Assembly (NCBI GenBank): GCA_028711505.1
Contig: JAQTSC010000007.1
Location: 1-32,551 of the forward strand
Reading direction: 5' to 3'
DNA from: Candidatus Paceibacterota bacterium
GTDB lineage: Bacteria; Patescibacteriota; Minisyncoccia; JAHISW01; Tagabacteraceae
Length of the DNA: 32,551 nucleotides
Position numbers and translations under genes: made by a program. Positions within the stretch are counted from its first letter, which is position 1. Every line of letters begins with the position of its first letter. The notes beneath the pieces were generated by a model that worked only from the letters and a program-made list of their open reading frames with translations, was not told the origin of the DNA and made no database searches. This document shows, piece by piece, positions 14,780-22,515 of the stretch.

Positions 14780-15427
14780 TTAACCTCCGACTTTGACGCG
14801 AAACATCTGCGCGACGCGTTTCGCGATTTCATCGGAAAGATCGCCAACTGCCGCTGTTGGCTCCAAATTAATTTCACCAACTTTGGTAATCATGTGGGTT
14901 GTCGCGGTTGCCCCATCAACGTCAACCACTCTGACTCCAACTTTCATCACGACCACGGTTTCTCGGGTCGCATATTCCGTAGCCGCACCCGCGACCGCAC
15001 CAATAAGCGCGCCGATTAAAGCGCCTTTGCCTCTATTGTTTTTGGAAGCAAGAATCCCTGGAGTCAACCCCACTGCCGCACCCAATCCGGCACCCTTAGC
15101 GGTCATCGTTTCCTTCTCTCCGCCAAAACCAGTAATGCTCACGTCTACCTTAATTTTGGCAGAGGGGGAAATCACGAAACCCTTCTCGGTCAAAGCGATT
15201 TCCAGTTTTGACCTAAGGTCCTTCGCAATATTTGCAATTCCGCTCTCGCTCGCATCAGAACAAGTGAGCGCCACGGCCTTTTCCTGATTGGGTTCCAAAA
15301 TAACCAAAAAGGAACCTTGGGCCTCTACTGAAACTTTTCGGTTTTCACCGATGGTAGCGCACCCGCCAAAAACCGCTATCGCCAAAACCGTCGCCAAACA
15401 ACAAACAAGCAAACTGCGGATTTTCAT
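14780..15427 (-). CDS. TraT-like surface-exclusion lipoprotein
   Basis: 215 residues from the ATG at 15427, chosen because AAGGAGG (15442-15436) sits 8 nt upstream; an ATG at 15493 lacks such a site. The signal peptide ends in lipobox FGGC (Cys23). The rest follows TraT: an ILEPNQEKAV segment (TraT has a LEPASER counterpart), DLRSKLEIALTEKGFVISPSA, a glycine-zipper region (KGAGLGAAVG and GALIGALIGAVAGAA), a beta-rich VVVMKVGVRVVDVDG stretch and the final DEIAKRVAQMF. TraT is an outer-membrane lipoprotein of F-type plasmids that blocks redundant mating and aids serum resistance. The match is by eye. It lies next to a type IV secretion-like cluster. Other glycine-zipper lipoproteins remain possible. 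Confidence 0.65.
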   Translation of the reverse strand: MKIRSLLVCCLATVLAIAVFGGCATIGENRKVSVEAQGSFLVILEPNQEKAVALTCSDASESGIANIAKDLRSKLEIALTEKGFVISPSAKIKVDVSITGFGGEKETMTAKGAGLGAAVGLTPGILASKNNRGKGALIGALIGAVAGAATEYATRETVVVMKVGVRVVDVDGATATTHMITKVGEINLEPTAAVGDLSDEIAKRVAQMFRVKVGG

Positions 15428-15509
15428 AACCATTTCCTCCTTATCTAAAAAATGGTTTATAAAAAAACCAATTAACATATTGCCAATGAGCACAAAAACA
15501 ACTGTTTTT

Positions 15510-15537
15510 ATTATATTCGTTTAAAGAAAAAAGTCAA
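15510..15537 (-). promoter_or_regulatory. Promoter of the TraT-like gene
   Basis: On the minus strand TTGACT (15537-15532), a 16-bp spacer and TATAAT (15515-15510). The start near 15503 gives a leader of about 75 nt ending in AAGGAGG before the ATG at 15427. Confidence 0.75.
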
Positions 15538-15624
15538 TATAAACCAATAAATTCAAGAGGCTGTCAAAATTATTAACTTATCCCCATAAACAACAAGGAA
15601 AATCAATAATTTATAGCGTAAAAA

Positions 15625-15633
15625 TGATATAAT
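15625..15633 (+). promoter_or_regulatory. Extended -10 promoter of secretion-like cluster
   Basis: TGATATAAT (15625-15633) is a full extended -10 with no clear -35. A GTG start at 15641 lies 7 nt after it, so the first message of the 12-kb cluster should be leaderless. Confidence 0.5.
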
Positions 15634-15640
15634 AATCTTG

Positions 15641-16597
15641 GTGATAAGCGCCAATGTTTTGAAGTATTTCAGAAATAAGAGGTTAATAGGTCCTGTTGTT
15701 TTTTTCCTGGTTCTTGCAGGAGGTTTTTGGCTGTTATCCAAGGAAAAATCCCCTTCTCTTCCCAACAGCAAAACGGACATTGAAAAATACGCCGATGCCG
15801 CCCAAAACGCGATGGTTGACACCGATAACGACGGCTTGAGGGACTGGGAAGAAACGCTTTGGAAAACCAGCCCGAACAAAACAGACACGGATGACGACGG
15901 GTATTCCGATTTTGAAGAAACGCAGAACGGATTTGATCCGCTTTCCGGCGAGTCAAACGAAAAAACCGGAACAAAAGGAACGAATGAACTATTTTCTTAC
16001 GCGGAAAATGAAAAGTACAAAAATATAAACCTCACGGAAAGCTTGGCTGAAGTGATGGCCGGGAAAATCGCCGATCCCGAAGGTATAAACAGCGCCACGG
16101 CAATAGAAAATCCATTCGCCCTCTTGGACGAAAAGACGGGAGTTGGGCTTTTCGTGTTCGTAAACAGCCTGCGTCCGAAAATCGCGGAAAACGAACTTAA
16201 AATAACAAGCGACAACTCTGTTGAGTCAGTGAAAAAATACGTTAGTGAAGTAGAAGCCGCAATTCCGGAAAACCCTTACCCTCGCGTTGCCGAAGAAGAT
16301 ATTTTTACCGAAGTCATAGAAAGCGGAAATTTCATTAAAATAGACAAGTATATTTCTTATTACGATACAGCCATAATCAATATGAAAAATATAACAATCC
16401 CTTCTGTTTTTTTTGAAAACCATAAAAAACAAACAGAACTCCTTATGGCAACCCAAAAAGTTTATGAGGCAATAAAAGAAACGGCTAAGGATCCTTTAAA
16501 AACAGTTCTCGCATTACAGGAAAATGAAAAAATAAGAGGAGAAATGAAAAACTTACTGGTTGATTTTCTAAATTTAGTCCAAAAACATGGCAGGTAA
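15641..16597 (+). CDS. Anchored protein with TSP3-type Ca-binding repeats
   Basis: 318 residues from the GTG at 15641; a TTG three bases earlier (15638) is also in frame. One N-terminal transmembrane helix (about 16-33, VVFFLVLAGGFWLL) anchors it. Then come two thrombospondin type 3-like calcium loops, DTDNDGLRDWEE (about 59-70) and DTDDDGYSDFEE (about 82-93), separated by a typical KTSPNKT spacer. The remaining ~220 residues are helical, without a motif I know. Such repeats are frequent in extracytoplasmic Patescibacteria proteins. It is first in the cluster and overlaps the next gene by 11 nt. A structural or adhesive role at the cell surface is inferred. Confidence 0.8.
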   Translation: MISANVLKYFRNKRLIGPVVFFLVLAGGFWLLSKEKSPSLPNSKTDIEKYADAAQNAMVDTDNDGLRDWEETLWKTSPNKTDTDDDGYSDFEETQNGFDPLSGESNEKTGTKGTNELFSYAENEKYKNINLTESLAEVMAGKIADPEGINSATAIENPFALLDEKTGVGLFVFVNSLRPKIAENELKITSDNSVESVKKYVSEVEAAIPENPYPRVAEEDIFTEVIESGNFIKIDKYISYYDTAIINMKNITIPSVFFENHKKQTELLMATQKVYEAIKETAKDPLKTVLALQENEKIRGEMKNLLVDFLNLVQKHGR

Positions 16598-18599
16598 AAG
16601 CCTATCAATAATTTTACTTTTTTTAATCTGCGCTAATTCATGCGCTGGATTGTTTTATCCGAAAAAAACTTTTGCCGGAATAATGATTGTTAGCGACCCG
16701 GGCCATACTTCGGTAACAACCGGCGGCTGGATCAAAGACATTGCAGGGCAAGCAATGGACTTCGGTTTAAACCTGCAAGATTTGGCAATAACTGTGGCCC
16801 AATGGACATGGGATCAAAAAGGAGACGCCATGAAAATAGCCATGGCTTCTTTTCGTAAAATACTTTTGGATGCCATGGTCAACCAAATAGTCACCTGGAT
16901 ACAAGGCGGAGGAAAACCGAAATTTGTCACGGACTGGAACAGTTTTTTGAAAGACACGGCGGATGTTGCCGGAGGCAAGGCGCTTGAAGAATTGCTCGGA
17001 CGCGACGCCATGGCTTCGCTTTGCCAGCCGAACTGGGCGATAAAATTAAACATATCGTTAAGAAATCCGAAACCTTTTCAAAACAGAGTGATGTGCACTC
17101 TTTCAAAAATAGGGGTCAATTACGACGACTTTATGAACGACTTCAATAACGGCGGATGGAAAGCATGGATAAAAATTCACGAAAGCCAGAATAATCCTTA
17201 TGGACTTTATATGGACACCCTTGGCGAAAAACTTGCCAGAGAAAACGCGGCTATTGAAGCCGCGAAAAATGAAGTCCAGACAGGCGCCGGATTTTTAAGC
17301 GATAAGGTATGCAGACGTTTCAATTGTGGCGGAGAAAAATACGAAATCACCGCAAGCCAGGAAGAAATGGCTTCTTTAAAAGAAAGCCAGGGCTGTTATT
17401 GTGAAAAATGGGAAGTGCGAACCCCGGGGAAAATGGTGGCAGACGGACTCTCAAAATCTCTTTTTAAAGATATTGACTGGCTTATTGAAAACGAAGACTG
17501 GCAATCATACGTAGTGGCAATAACCGATGCCTTAATAAGCCGACTTTTAAAGGACGGGGTTATGGCTTTAACTTCTTCTGACACTGATGGAAGCGACAAT
17601 GAAGCTTTAAACAGAAGCATGGACATCGCCGAAAGGTCATCCAACTCCGCGCAATCTGGCTCAGCAATAGGAGCAACCGGACTTTTAGACAGAACACCCC
17701 CAACTACAAAAATAGAGGCCACGGATTCCTGGCACGTAAAAATAACATCAAGCGAAGAATCTTTCATTTACTACACGCTTGACGGTTCGCAACCAACCTT
17801 GCAATCAAGTCCATACATCGATCCGATTGAAATAACAAAAACAACTTCCATTAGATGGGTAGCAACCGATTACGCCGGGAACAAAGAAGGAACAAGGTCG
17901 GCGTATCTTAACCCGCCGTTTACCGAAACAGGGGCGAATCTCTCAACCGCGGCAATCGCCGTAAGCACCAATGAAATCGCACTTGTTGCCGGCGGAGAGA
18001 TGGCAATTCATTACACCACAGATGGCAGCGACCCGACAATATCATCCCCTTATTACGTAAAAAAGATTTTTATAGAAAATACCCTCTTTCCCATAAAATG
18101 GTTTGGAGTAAGCACGTCTGGAACACAGGAAAATCTTCGCGAAACCGCGATAATCTTGCCGCTTCCCAACACCGACTTCCCCACAATCGCAGACCTCACA
18201 ACTCCAAATGCCGTTGCCTCAGCCTCGTCAACTTCTTTAAGCCAGTTCTTTACATTGAATCCGTCGGGGTCAAAAGATGACGATAAAACTCCAAAGATAA
18301 TAATGTACGAATGGGATTTTGATGACGACCTTATTTATGATTGGTACTGGGTTGATTACAACCGCGACGGAAAAGTTGATGAAATGAAATGCAGGGAAGG
18401 AGGACTTGTGTGCGCGGGTCCGACAATGCCCGACGGCCGAAATATCACCAAAGGGTTCCAGGAATCGCAGCTCACGCCGACCGGAGGACCAGGCGTGATA
18501 CAAGTGAAATACATGAACCAAGGAGAAAAAATAATCCGGCTAAGAGTCACGGACGATGAAGGACTTTATAGCGACACAAGCATTAAAGTTAATATTTGA
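16587..18599 (+). CDS. Large secreted protein with chitobiase-like and PKD-like modules
   Basis: 670 residues. A signal peptide (about 1-30) is followed by a ~330-residue region with seven scattered cysteines (including VCRRFNCGG and GCYCEKW) and no family I recognise. Two chitobiase/hexosaminidase C-terminal-like beta modules follow, marked by IYYTLDGSQPT (about 394-404) and IHYTTDGSDPT (about 475-485). A PKD-like module ends it (about 550-670), with YEWDFDDDLIYDW and a final RLRVTDDEGLYSD strand. No catalytic glycosidase domain is present, so the modules probably serve as surface or carbohydrate-binding spacers. It sits between the TSP3-repeat gene and the VirB6-like gene and is likely an exposed part of the apparatus. 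Confidence 0.78.
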   Translation: MAGKSLSIILLFLICANSCAGLFYPKKTFAGIMIVSDPGHTSVTTGGWIKDIAGQAMDFGLNLQDLAITVAQWTWDQKGDAMKIAMASFRKILLDAMVNQIVTWIQGGGKPKFVTDWNSFLKDTADVAGGKALEELLGRDAMASLCQPNWAIKLNISLRNPKPFQNRVMCTLSKIGVNYDDFMNDFNNGGWKAWIKIHESQNNPYGLYMDTLGEKLARENAAIEAAKNEVQTGAGFLSDKVCRRFNCGGEKYEITASQEEMASLKESQGCYCEKWEVRTPGKMVADGLSKSLFKDIDWLIENEDWQSYVVAITDALISRLLKDGVMALTSSDTDGSDNEALNRSMDIAERSSNSAQSGSAIGATGLLDRTPPTTKIEATDSWHVKITSSEESFIYYTLDGSQPTLQSSPYIDPIEITKTTSIRWVATDYAGNKEGTRSAYLNPPFTETGANLSTAAIAVSTNEIALVAGGEMAIHYTTDGSDPTISSPYYVKKIFIENTLFPIKWFGVSTSGTQENLRETAIILPLPNTDFPTIADLTTPNAVASASSTSLSQFFTLNPSGSKDDDKTPKIIMYEWDFDDDLIYDWYWVDYNRDGKVDEMKCREGGLVCAGPTMPDGRNITKGFQESQLTPTGGPGVIQVKYMNQGEKIIRLRVTDDEGLYSDTSIKVNI

Positions 18600-18600
18600 A

Positions 18601-20547
18601 ATGAGTAGAGAAAAAACAAAATACGCAATTATTCTCGCAACGACGGCGTTATTCGTCGCTTTCGGGCCCTTTGGAATTGAAAAGGCTCACGCGGCAAGTA
18701 TTTTGTGGTGGTCTGTTGAAGAAATAGTCGCAGGAATCGGGCTTCTCATGGAAACCCTTTGCGGTTTTTTGCTCTACCTCTCGGCAAGCGTTTTTGATTT
18801 CTCGGTAGAAACAAGCATAAACAATACTTCGATCTTTACCGGAGGAGCAATCTCGGCAGGCTGGGCTGTTTCCAGAAATGTCGCCAACATCGCCCTTATA
18901 TTCATAATGATTTACATAAGCATCTCTACCATTCTCCAGCTCTCGGGGCCGGGAACAAAAACTCTCCTAACCCGCCTCATAATTATCGGGCTTCTTATAA
19001 ACTTCAGCATGTTCATAGCGCAAACAGTAATAGGGTTTTCAAACAGTCTGGCGCAAGAATTTTATTCCGCCATGAAACCGGTAAATAAAGGAGAAATATC
19101 GGCCGTGTTCGTAGCTCAGATGAAATTACAGACAACCGACAATGTAGAAGGAACAAGCTTCGGATCCAACGGACAAAAGCCCACTGTCGTGCAAATTGCC
19201 CTTATCTCCATTTTCAGCTGCGCTCTTGAGTTAACTGCCGCTTTTGTTCTTCTCGCCGCCGCAGTAATGTTTATATTCAGAGCCGTTTCTCTCTCAATAA
19301 TAATAATTCTTGCGCCACTGGCATTTGTGGCGATGATATTACAGAGAGGAGAAGCTAAAACATGGTGGACTCATCTTATAAATGAGTCGTTTTTCGCGCC
19401 GGCTTTTCTTTTTATGCTTTATATCGTCGCCAAGATAATAAACGATTCAAGTTTCAGCAATCTTTTTGGAAAATCACAGACAGGATACGCCGGGCTTGTG
19501 TTTGACCAAAAAAATGTCGGTTTGGTTGTTCAATTTTTGGTTATCATAGGGCTATTAACGCTTTCGCTGGCTGTTGCCAAAATGATGGCCGGAAAATCCT
19601 CTGAAATGGGACTAAAAGCCGCGGGTTATGTGCGCGGGAAAATTGAAGGTTATGCCGGTAAAATAGGCAAAGGAGTAGGCGGGCTTCCAGGAGCGGGCTT
19701 ACGGCGCGCGGCAGGCAGGCCAATGGAAGCTTTCGCGACAGGAAAAGGAAAAGGGGCATTTACAAACTTCTTTGCCGGTGCCGGCAATTTGGTTAGAAAA
19801 ACTCCCGTTCTTAGTCTGGCTAACCCTTATCTAGCAAAGAAAGCGGCCGGGGTAACTGCAACAAACAGAGCGAAGGTGGAAGAAGTGAAAAAGAAATACG
19901 ACAATTATACCGCAGTGGAATTAAAAAACATGCTACCTACGTTGTTTGGCGGATTCGAACGCGCGGCCGCTATTTCAAAACTAGCAGAGCTTAAGGATTT
20001 AAAACCAGACGGACTGCTTAATCCCGAGCTCATAAAGCAATCAATCGGCGAATTGAAAAATTATGGAATGTCCACAAAAGCCATTGAATCGCTTAAGTGG
20101 CAATACGCGACAAAAGAAGAGGTGCCGGAAGTAGTAAAAACCTTGGATGCCGAAGCATTCGGAACTATTCTTTCCGAAAACAGAAAATCAATAGAAAAAG
20201 GAGACGCAGAACCGGCGTTTGATCATTTCTTTGGGAAAAAAGGACTGGAAGAAATATTAAAAGCCATGAACCAAGGATGGGCCAACAAACTTGCCGACGA
20301 GAGCGGCGGAGGAAGAGACAAAATAATAGAAACAATAGCCAATAAGGGCAAAACAAACATAGAAATAGCCGATAAATTCAAAAAAGAGGGCAATAATCGA
20401 CTTGCCGCTCTTATGTTTACCCCTATTATAACCAACATGTTAAGCAATGCCGGAGTTGAGATTGAAGACAAAAAGAGCAAAAAAAAGATGCAAAAAACAC
20501 CGAAAGAAGAGGCGGAAAGAAAATGGAAGGAAAAAGACTGGAGTTGA
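18601..20547 (+). CDS. VirB6/TrbL-like polytopic membrane protein
   Basis: 648 residues from the ATG at 18601, one base after the previous stop; an upstream in-frame ATG at 18556 would overlap the previous gene. An N-terminal signal-like helix precedes at least six transmembrane segments within about residues 35-350, including a typical loop bearing PLAFVAMILQRGEAKTWW. A Gly-rich linker leads to a ~290-residue hydrophilic, lysine-rich cytoplasmic C-terminus. The layout matches VirB6/TrbL channel subunits of type IV secretion systems, which form the inner-membrane pore. The family call rests on topology and context (PrgI and VirB4 nearby). The long cytoplasmic tail exceeds many VirB6 proteins and may bind the VirB4 ATPase. 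Confidence 0.75.
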   Translation: MSREKTKYAIILATTALFVAFGPFGIEKAHAASILWWSVEEIVAGIGLLMETLCGFLLYLSASVFDFSVETSINNTSIFTGGAISAGWAVSRNVANIALIFIMIYISISTILQLSGPGTKTLLTRLIIIGLLINFSMFIAQTVIGFSNSLAQEFYSAMKPVNKGEISAVFVAQMKLQTTDNVEGTSFGSNGQKPTVVQIALISIFSCALELTAAFVLLAAAVMFIFRAVSLSIIIILAPLAFVAMILQRGEAKTWWTHLINESFFAPAFLFMLYIVAKIINDSSFSNLFGKSQTGYAGLVFDQKNVGLVVQFLVIIGLLTLSLAVAKMMAGKSSEMGLKAAGYVRGKIEGYAGKIGKGVGGLPGAGLRRAAGRPMEAFATGKGKGAFTNFFAGAGNLVRKTPVLSLANPYLAKKAAGVTATNRAKVEEVKKKYDNYTAVELKNMLPTLFGGFERAAAISKLAELKDLKPDGLLNPELIKQSIGELKNYGMSTKAIESLKWQYATKEEVPEVVKTLDAEAFGTILSENRKSIEKGDAEPAFDHFFGKKGLEEILKAMNQGWANKLADESGGGRDKIIETIANKGKTNIEIADKFKKEGNNRLAALMFTPIITNMLSNAGVEIEDKKSKKKMQKTPKEEAERKWKEKDWS

Positions 20548-20577
20548 ATTAACAAAAAATTTAGAAAATAAAAACAA

Positions 20578-21366
20578 ATGGCTTTATCCAAAGAACAATT
20601 CGCTGAAAAATACAAAAATATGCCCGAGGACGTAAAAGAGGCTTATTCAAGCGTGGACACGGCTGAGATTCTCCAAAAAATAGGGAAAAATAACAATCTG
20701 GCGATTGTGGACGTCGGAGTTTTGGCTGACGAAACAGGGCTCTTAATGCTCGGAATAACTCTTCCGAATAAATTTGTCGCTAATCTTTCAGAGAGGCTGG
20801 AAGTTGACCAACCGGTCGCGCAAAAAATCGCGTCTGAAATAAACAGCGAAATTTTTTATAAAATTCGCGACTCGCTTAAAAGAATTCACGACAAAAATTT
20901 TCAGGAATTCGCTCCAAAAGAACCGAACACGGAACCTGCTCCCCGCCCCGCCGAAAAAATAATGCCGGAGATAATAAAGCCGACTTCTGTTTTCGCTCCG
21001 GAAGAAAAGCTTGAGATTAAAAAGCAGCCGATAGAACAGGAAGCGGAGACTGCCCTGAAAAAAGAAGCCGAAGAAAAAACGGAAAAACCGCCAACCCTTC
21101 TTTCCATTAATCCGGCTGAGATAAAACCAGAAGAGACAAAAGTTTCGGCCAATGACCTTAAACAGCAAATACCGAATATTATTGAACCGATAAAACAGCC
21201 GGAACAATCAAAGAACATTTTGGAGGAAAGAATGAAAAAAGAAATTTTCAGGTCGGCGCAGGAAATTTCCGAAAAACCGCACCCGGACGAAAAGCCGGCT
21301 GAACCGAGAAAAGAAGGGCAAAAATATCCGGGAGGGGCGGACCCGTACAGAGAACCCATAAAATAG
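20578..21366 (+). CDS. Cytoplasmic protein with disordered Pro/Glu/Lys tail
   Basis: 262 residues, no membrane segment. A globular helical N-terminus (about 1-110) contains AEILQKIGKNNNLAIVDVGVLADETGLLMLG and VAQKIASEIN, reminiscent of small regulatory helical domains. A ~150-residue tail rich in Pro, Glu and Lys follows, likely disordered. I do not recognise the family. Its fixed place between the VirB6-like gene and PrgI suggests a scaffold or regulator of the apparatus. The ATG is preceded by an A-rich stretch with no Shine-Dalgarno motif. Confidence 0.7.
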   Translation: MALSKEQFAEKYKNMPEDVKEAYSSVDTAEILQKIGKNNNLAIVDVGVLADETGLLMLGITLPNKFVANLSERLEVDQPVAQKIASEINSEIFYKIRDSLKRIHDKNFQEFAPKEPNTEPAPRPAEKIMPEIIKPTSVFAPEEKLEIKKQPIEQEAETALKKEAEEKTEKPPTLLSINPAEIKPEETKVSANDLKQQIPNIIEPIKQPEQSKNILEERMKKEIFRSAQEISEKPHPDEKPAEPRKEGQKYPGGADPYREPIK

Positions 21367-21402
21367 GTTGGGCCAAAACAAGTTTTACAAAATAAATTTT
21401 AT

Positions 21403-21828
21403 ATGCAATTTCAGGTCCCTCAATTTATAGAAATAGAAGACAAGATATTCGGACCGCTTACCTTAAAGCAGTTTCTTTATCTGGCCGGCGGAGGAGCGGC
21501 TGTTTTTCTCCTGTATATATCCCTTCCGTTTTTCTTTTTTATTCTTGCCGCGGCGCCCGTCGGCGGCTTTGCCGCCGCGTTGGCTTTTTTAAAGATAAAC
21601 AACAGGCCTTTTATAAATTTGGTTGAAAACGCGCTGCGCCATTTTTCCAGGGCAAAAATTTACGTATGGAAAAAAACGGAAAAACCCGTCGCGCGCGAAA
21701 AAATCAACCCTGAGCAGAATCAGTCCCCGCAATCTCCGCTCAACCAGACGCCGGCAGTCTCCAAAAAAAGATTAAGCGATTTGGCGTGGAGCCTTGATAT
21801 TAAAAAAGATGGAATTGAACAAAGATAA
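21403..21828 (+). CDS. PrgI family type IV secretion protein
   Basis: 141 residues. The N-terminus (FQVPQFIEIEDKIFGPLTLKQ) and two closely spaced transmembrane helices (about residues 24-65) match PrgI, a small inner-membrane component of Gram-positive and Patescibacteria type IV systems. The family signature INNRPF (near residue 65) and a basic tail follow. In conjugative systems PrgI stands next to the VirB4 ATPase gene and is needed for channel assembly. Here it likewise precedes two VirB4-type genes by 5 nt. The C-terminal ~45 residues (EKPVAREKINPEQNQ and onwards) look like a disordered extension. Confidence 0.85.
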   Translation: MQFQVPQFIEIEDKIFGPLTLKQFLYLAGGGAAVFLLYISLPFFFFILAAAPVGGFAAALAFLKINNRPFINLVENALRHFSRAKIYVWKKTEKPVAREKINPEQNQSPQSPLNQTPAVSKKRLSDLAWSLDIKKDGIEQR

Positions 21829-21833
21829 AAAAT

Positions 21834-22511
21834 ATGCCGCCTAACACGTTAAAAAGCAAAGCGTCGCAGGAATTCGTTCCGATAAAGGAAATCAGAAACG
21901 GAGTCGTTATTCTTAACGACGGCTCTTTAAGGATAGTTCTTATGGCATCGTCAATAAATTTCGCGCTGAAATCGGCAGACGAACAGGAAGCTATCATTCT
22001 GCAATACCAGAATTTTCTGAACTCGCTTGATTTCACCGCTCAATTTTTCATTGAATCGCGCGGATTAAACATAGAACCTTATCTGGACACTTTGCGAGCC
22101 AGGCAGCAGGAAATAACTGATGAACTTCTTATGGTGCAATCACGCGAATACATAGAATTCGTCAAAGAATTTGTAAGCGCCAACCAGATAGTCAATAAAA
22201 CTTTTTACGTGGTAGTTCCGTATTCGCCATCGATGCTTGAAGAAAAAGGCGGTTCGTTTTTAAACACGCTGAAAAATATTTTTGGAAAACAGAAAAAAGA
22301 AAAAACTCTGTCTCAGGAAAATTTTGAGGAAAACAAACTGCAGCTCCAGCAACGGGTTGAAACGGTAATACAAGGGCTTTCAAGAGCGGGAGTGCGATCC
22401 GCTCCCTTGAACACCGAGGAGCTGATAGAACTTTTTTACGGACTTTACAATCCGGGCGAAGGAGAAAAAGCTAAAATTCCGGAGTTAGAGCAGGATAAAA
22501 CACTTCAATAA
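21834..22511 (+). CDS. VirB4/TraC N-terminal domain as separate protein
   Basis: 225 residues, no Walker motifs. Residues about 10-150 resemble the non-ATPase N-terminal domain of VirB4/TraC: a KEIRNGVVILNDGSLRIVLMA strand pair, SADEQEAIILQYQNFLNSLDF, and FYVVVPYSP. The C-terminal part is helical and charged. The gene lies 4 nt before the VirB4 ATPase gene, so the pair looks like a VirB4 protein encoded in two pieces. In complete VirB4 this domain contacts VirB3/VirB8-type membrane partners. The split is a feature of this organism or lineage; whether the pieces reassemble is inference. The frame is clean and no broken codon marks a recent frameshift. Confidence 0.75.
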   Translation: MPPNTLKSKASQEFVPIKEIRNGVVILNDGSLRIVLMASSINFALKSADEQEAIILQYQNFLNSLDFTAQFFIESRGLNIEPYLDTLRARQQEITDELLMVQSREYIEFVKEFVSANQIVNKTFYVVVPYSPSMLEEKGGSFLNTLKNIFGKQKKEKTLSQENFEENKLQLQQRVETVIQGLSRAGVRSAPLNTEELIELFYGLYNPGEGEKAKIPELEQDKTLQ

Positions 22512-22515
22512 AAAT

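Noticed and set aside
14793-15524. Long open frames antisense to the TraT-like gene
   Set aside because: The minus-strand frame has a lipobox signal, Shine-Dalgarno site, promoter and family resemblance; the antisense frames have low-complexity Ser/Thr/Pro/Ala content expected from the reverse of a coding gene.
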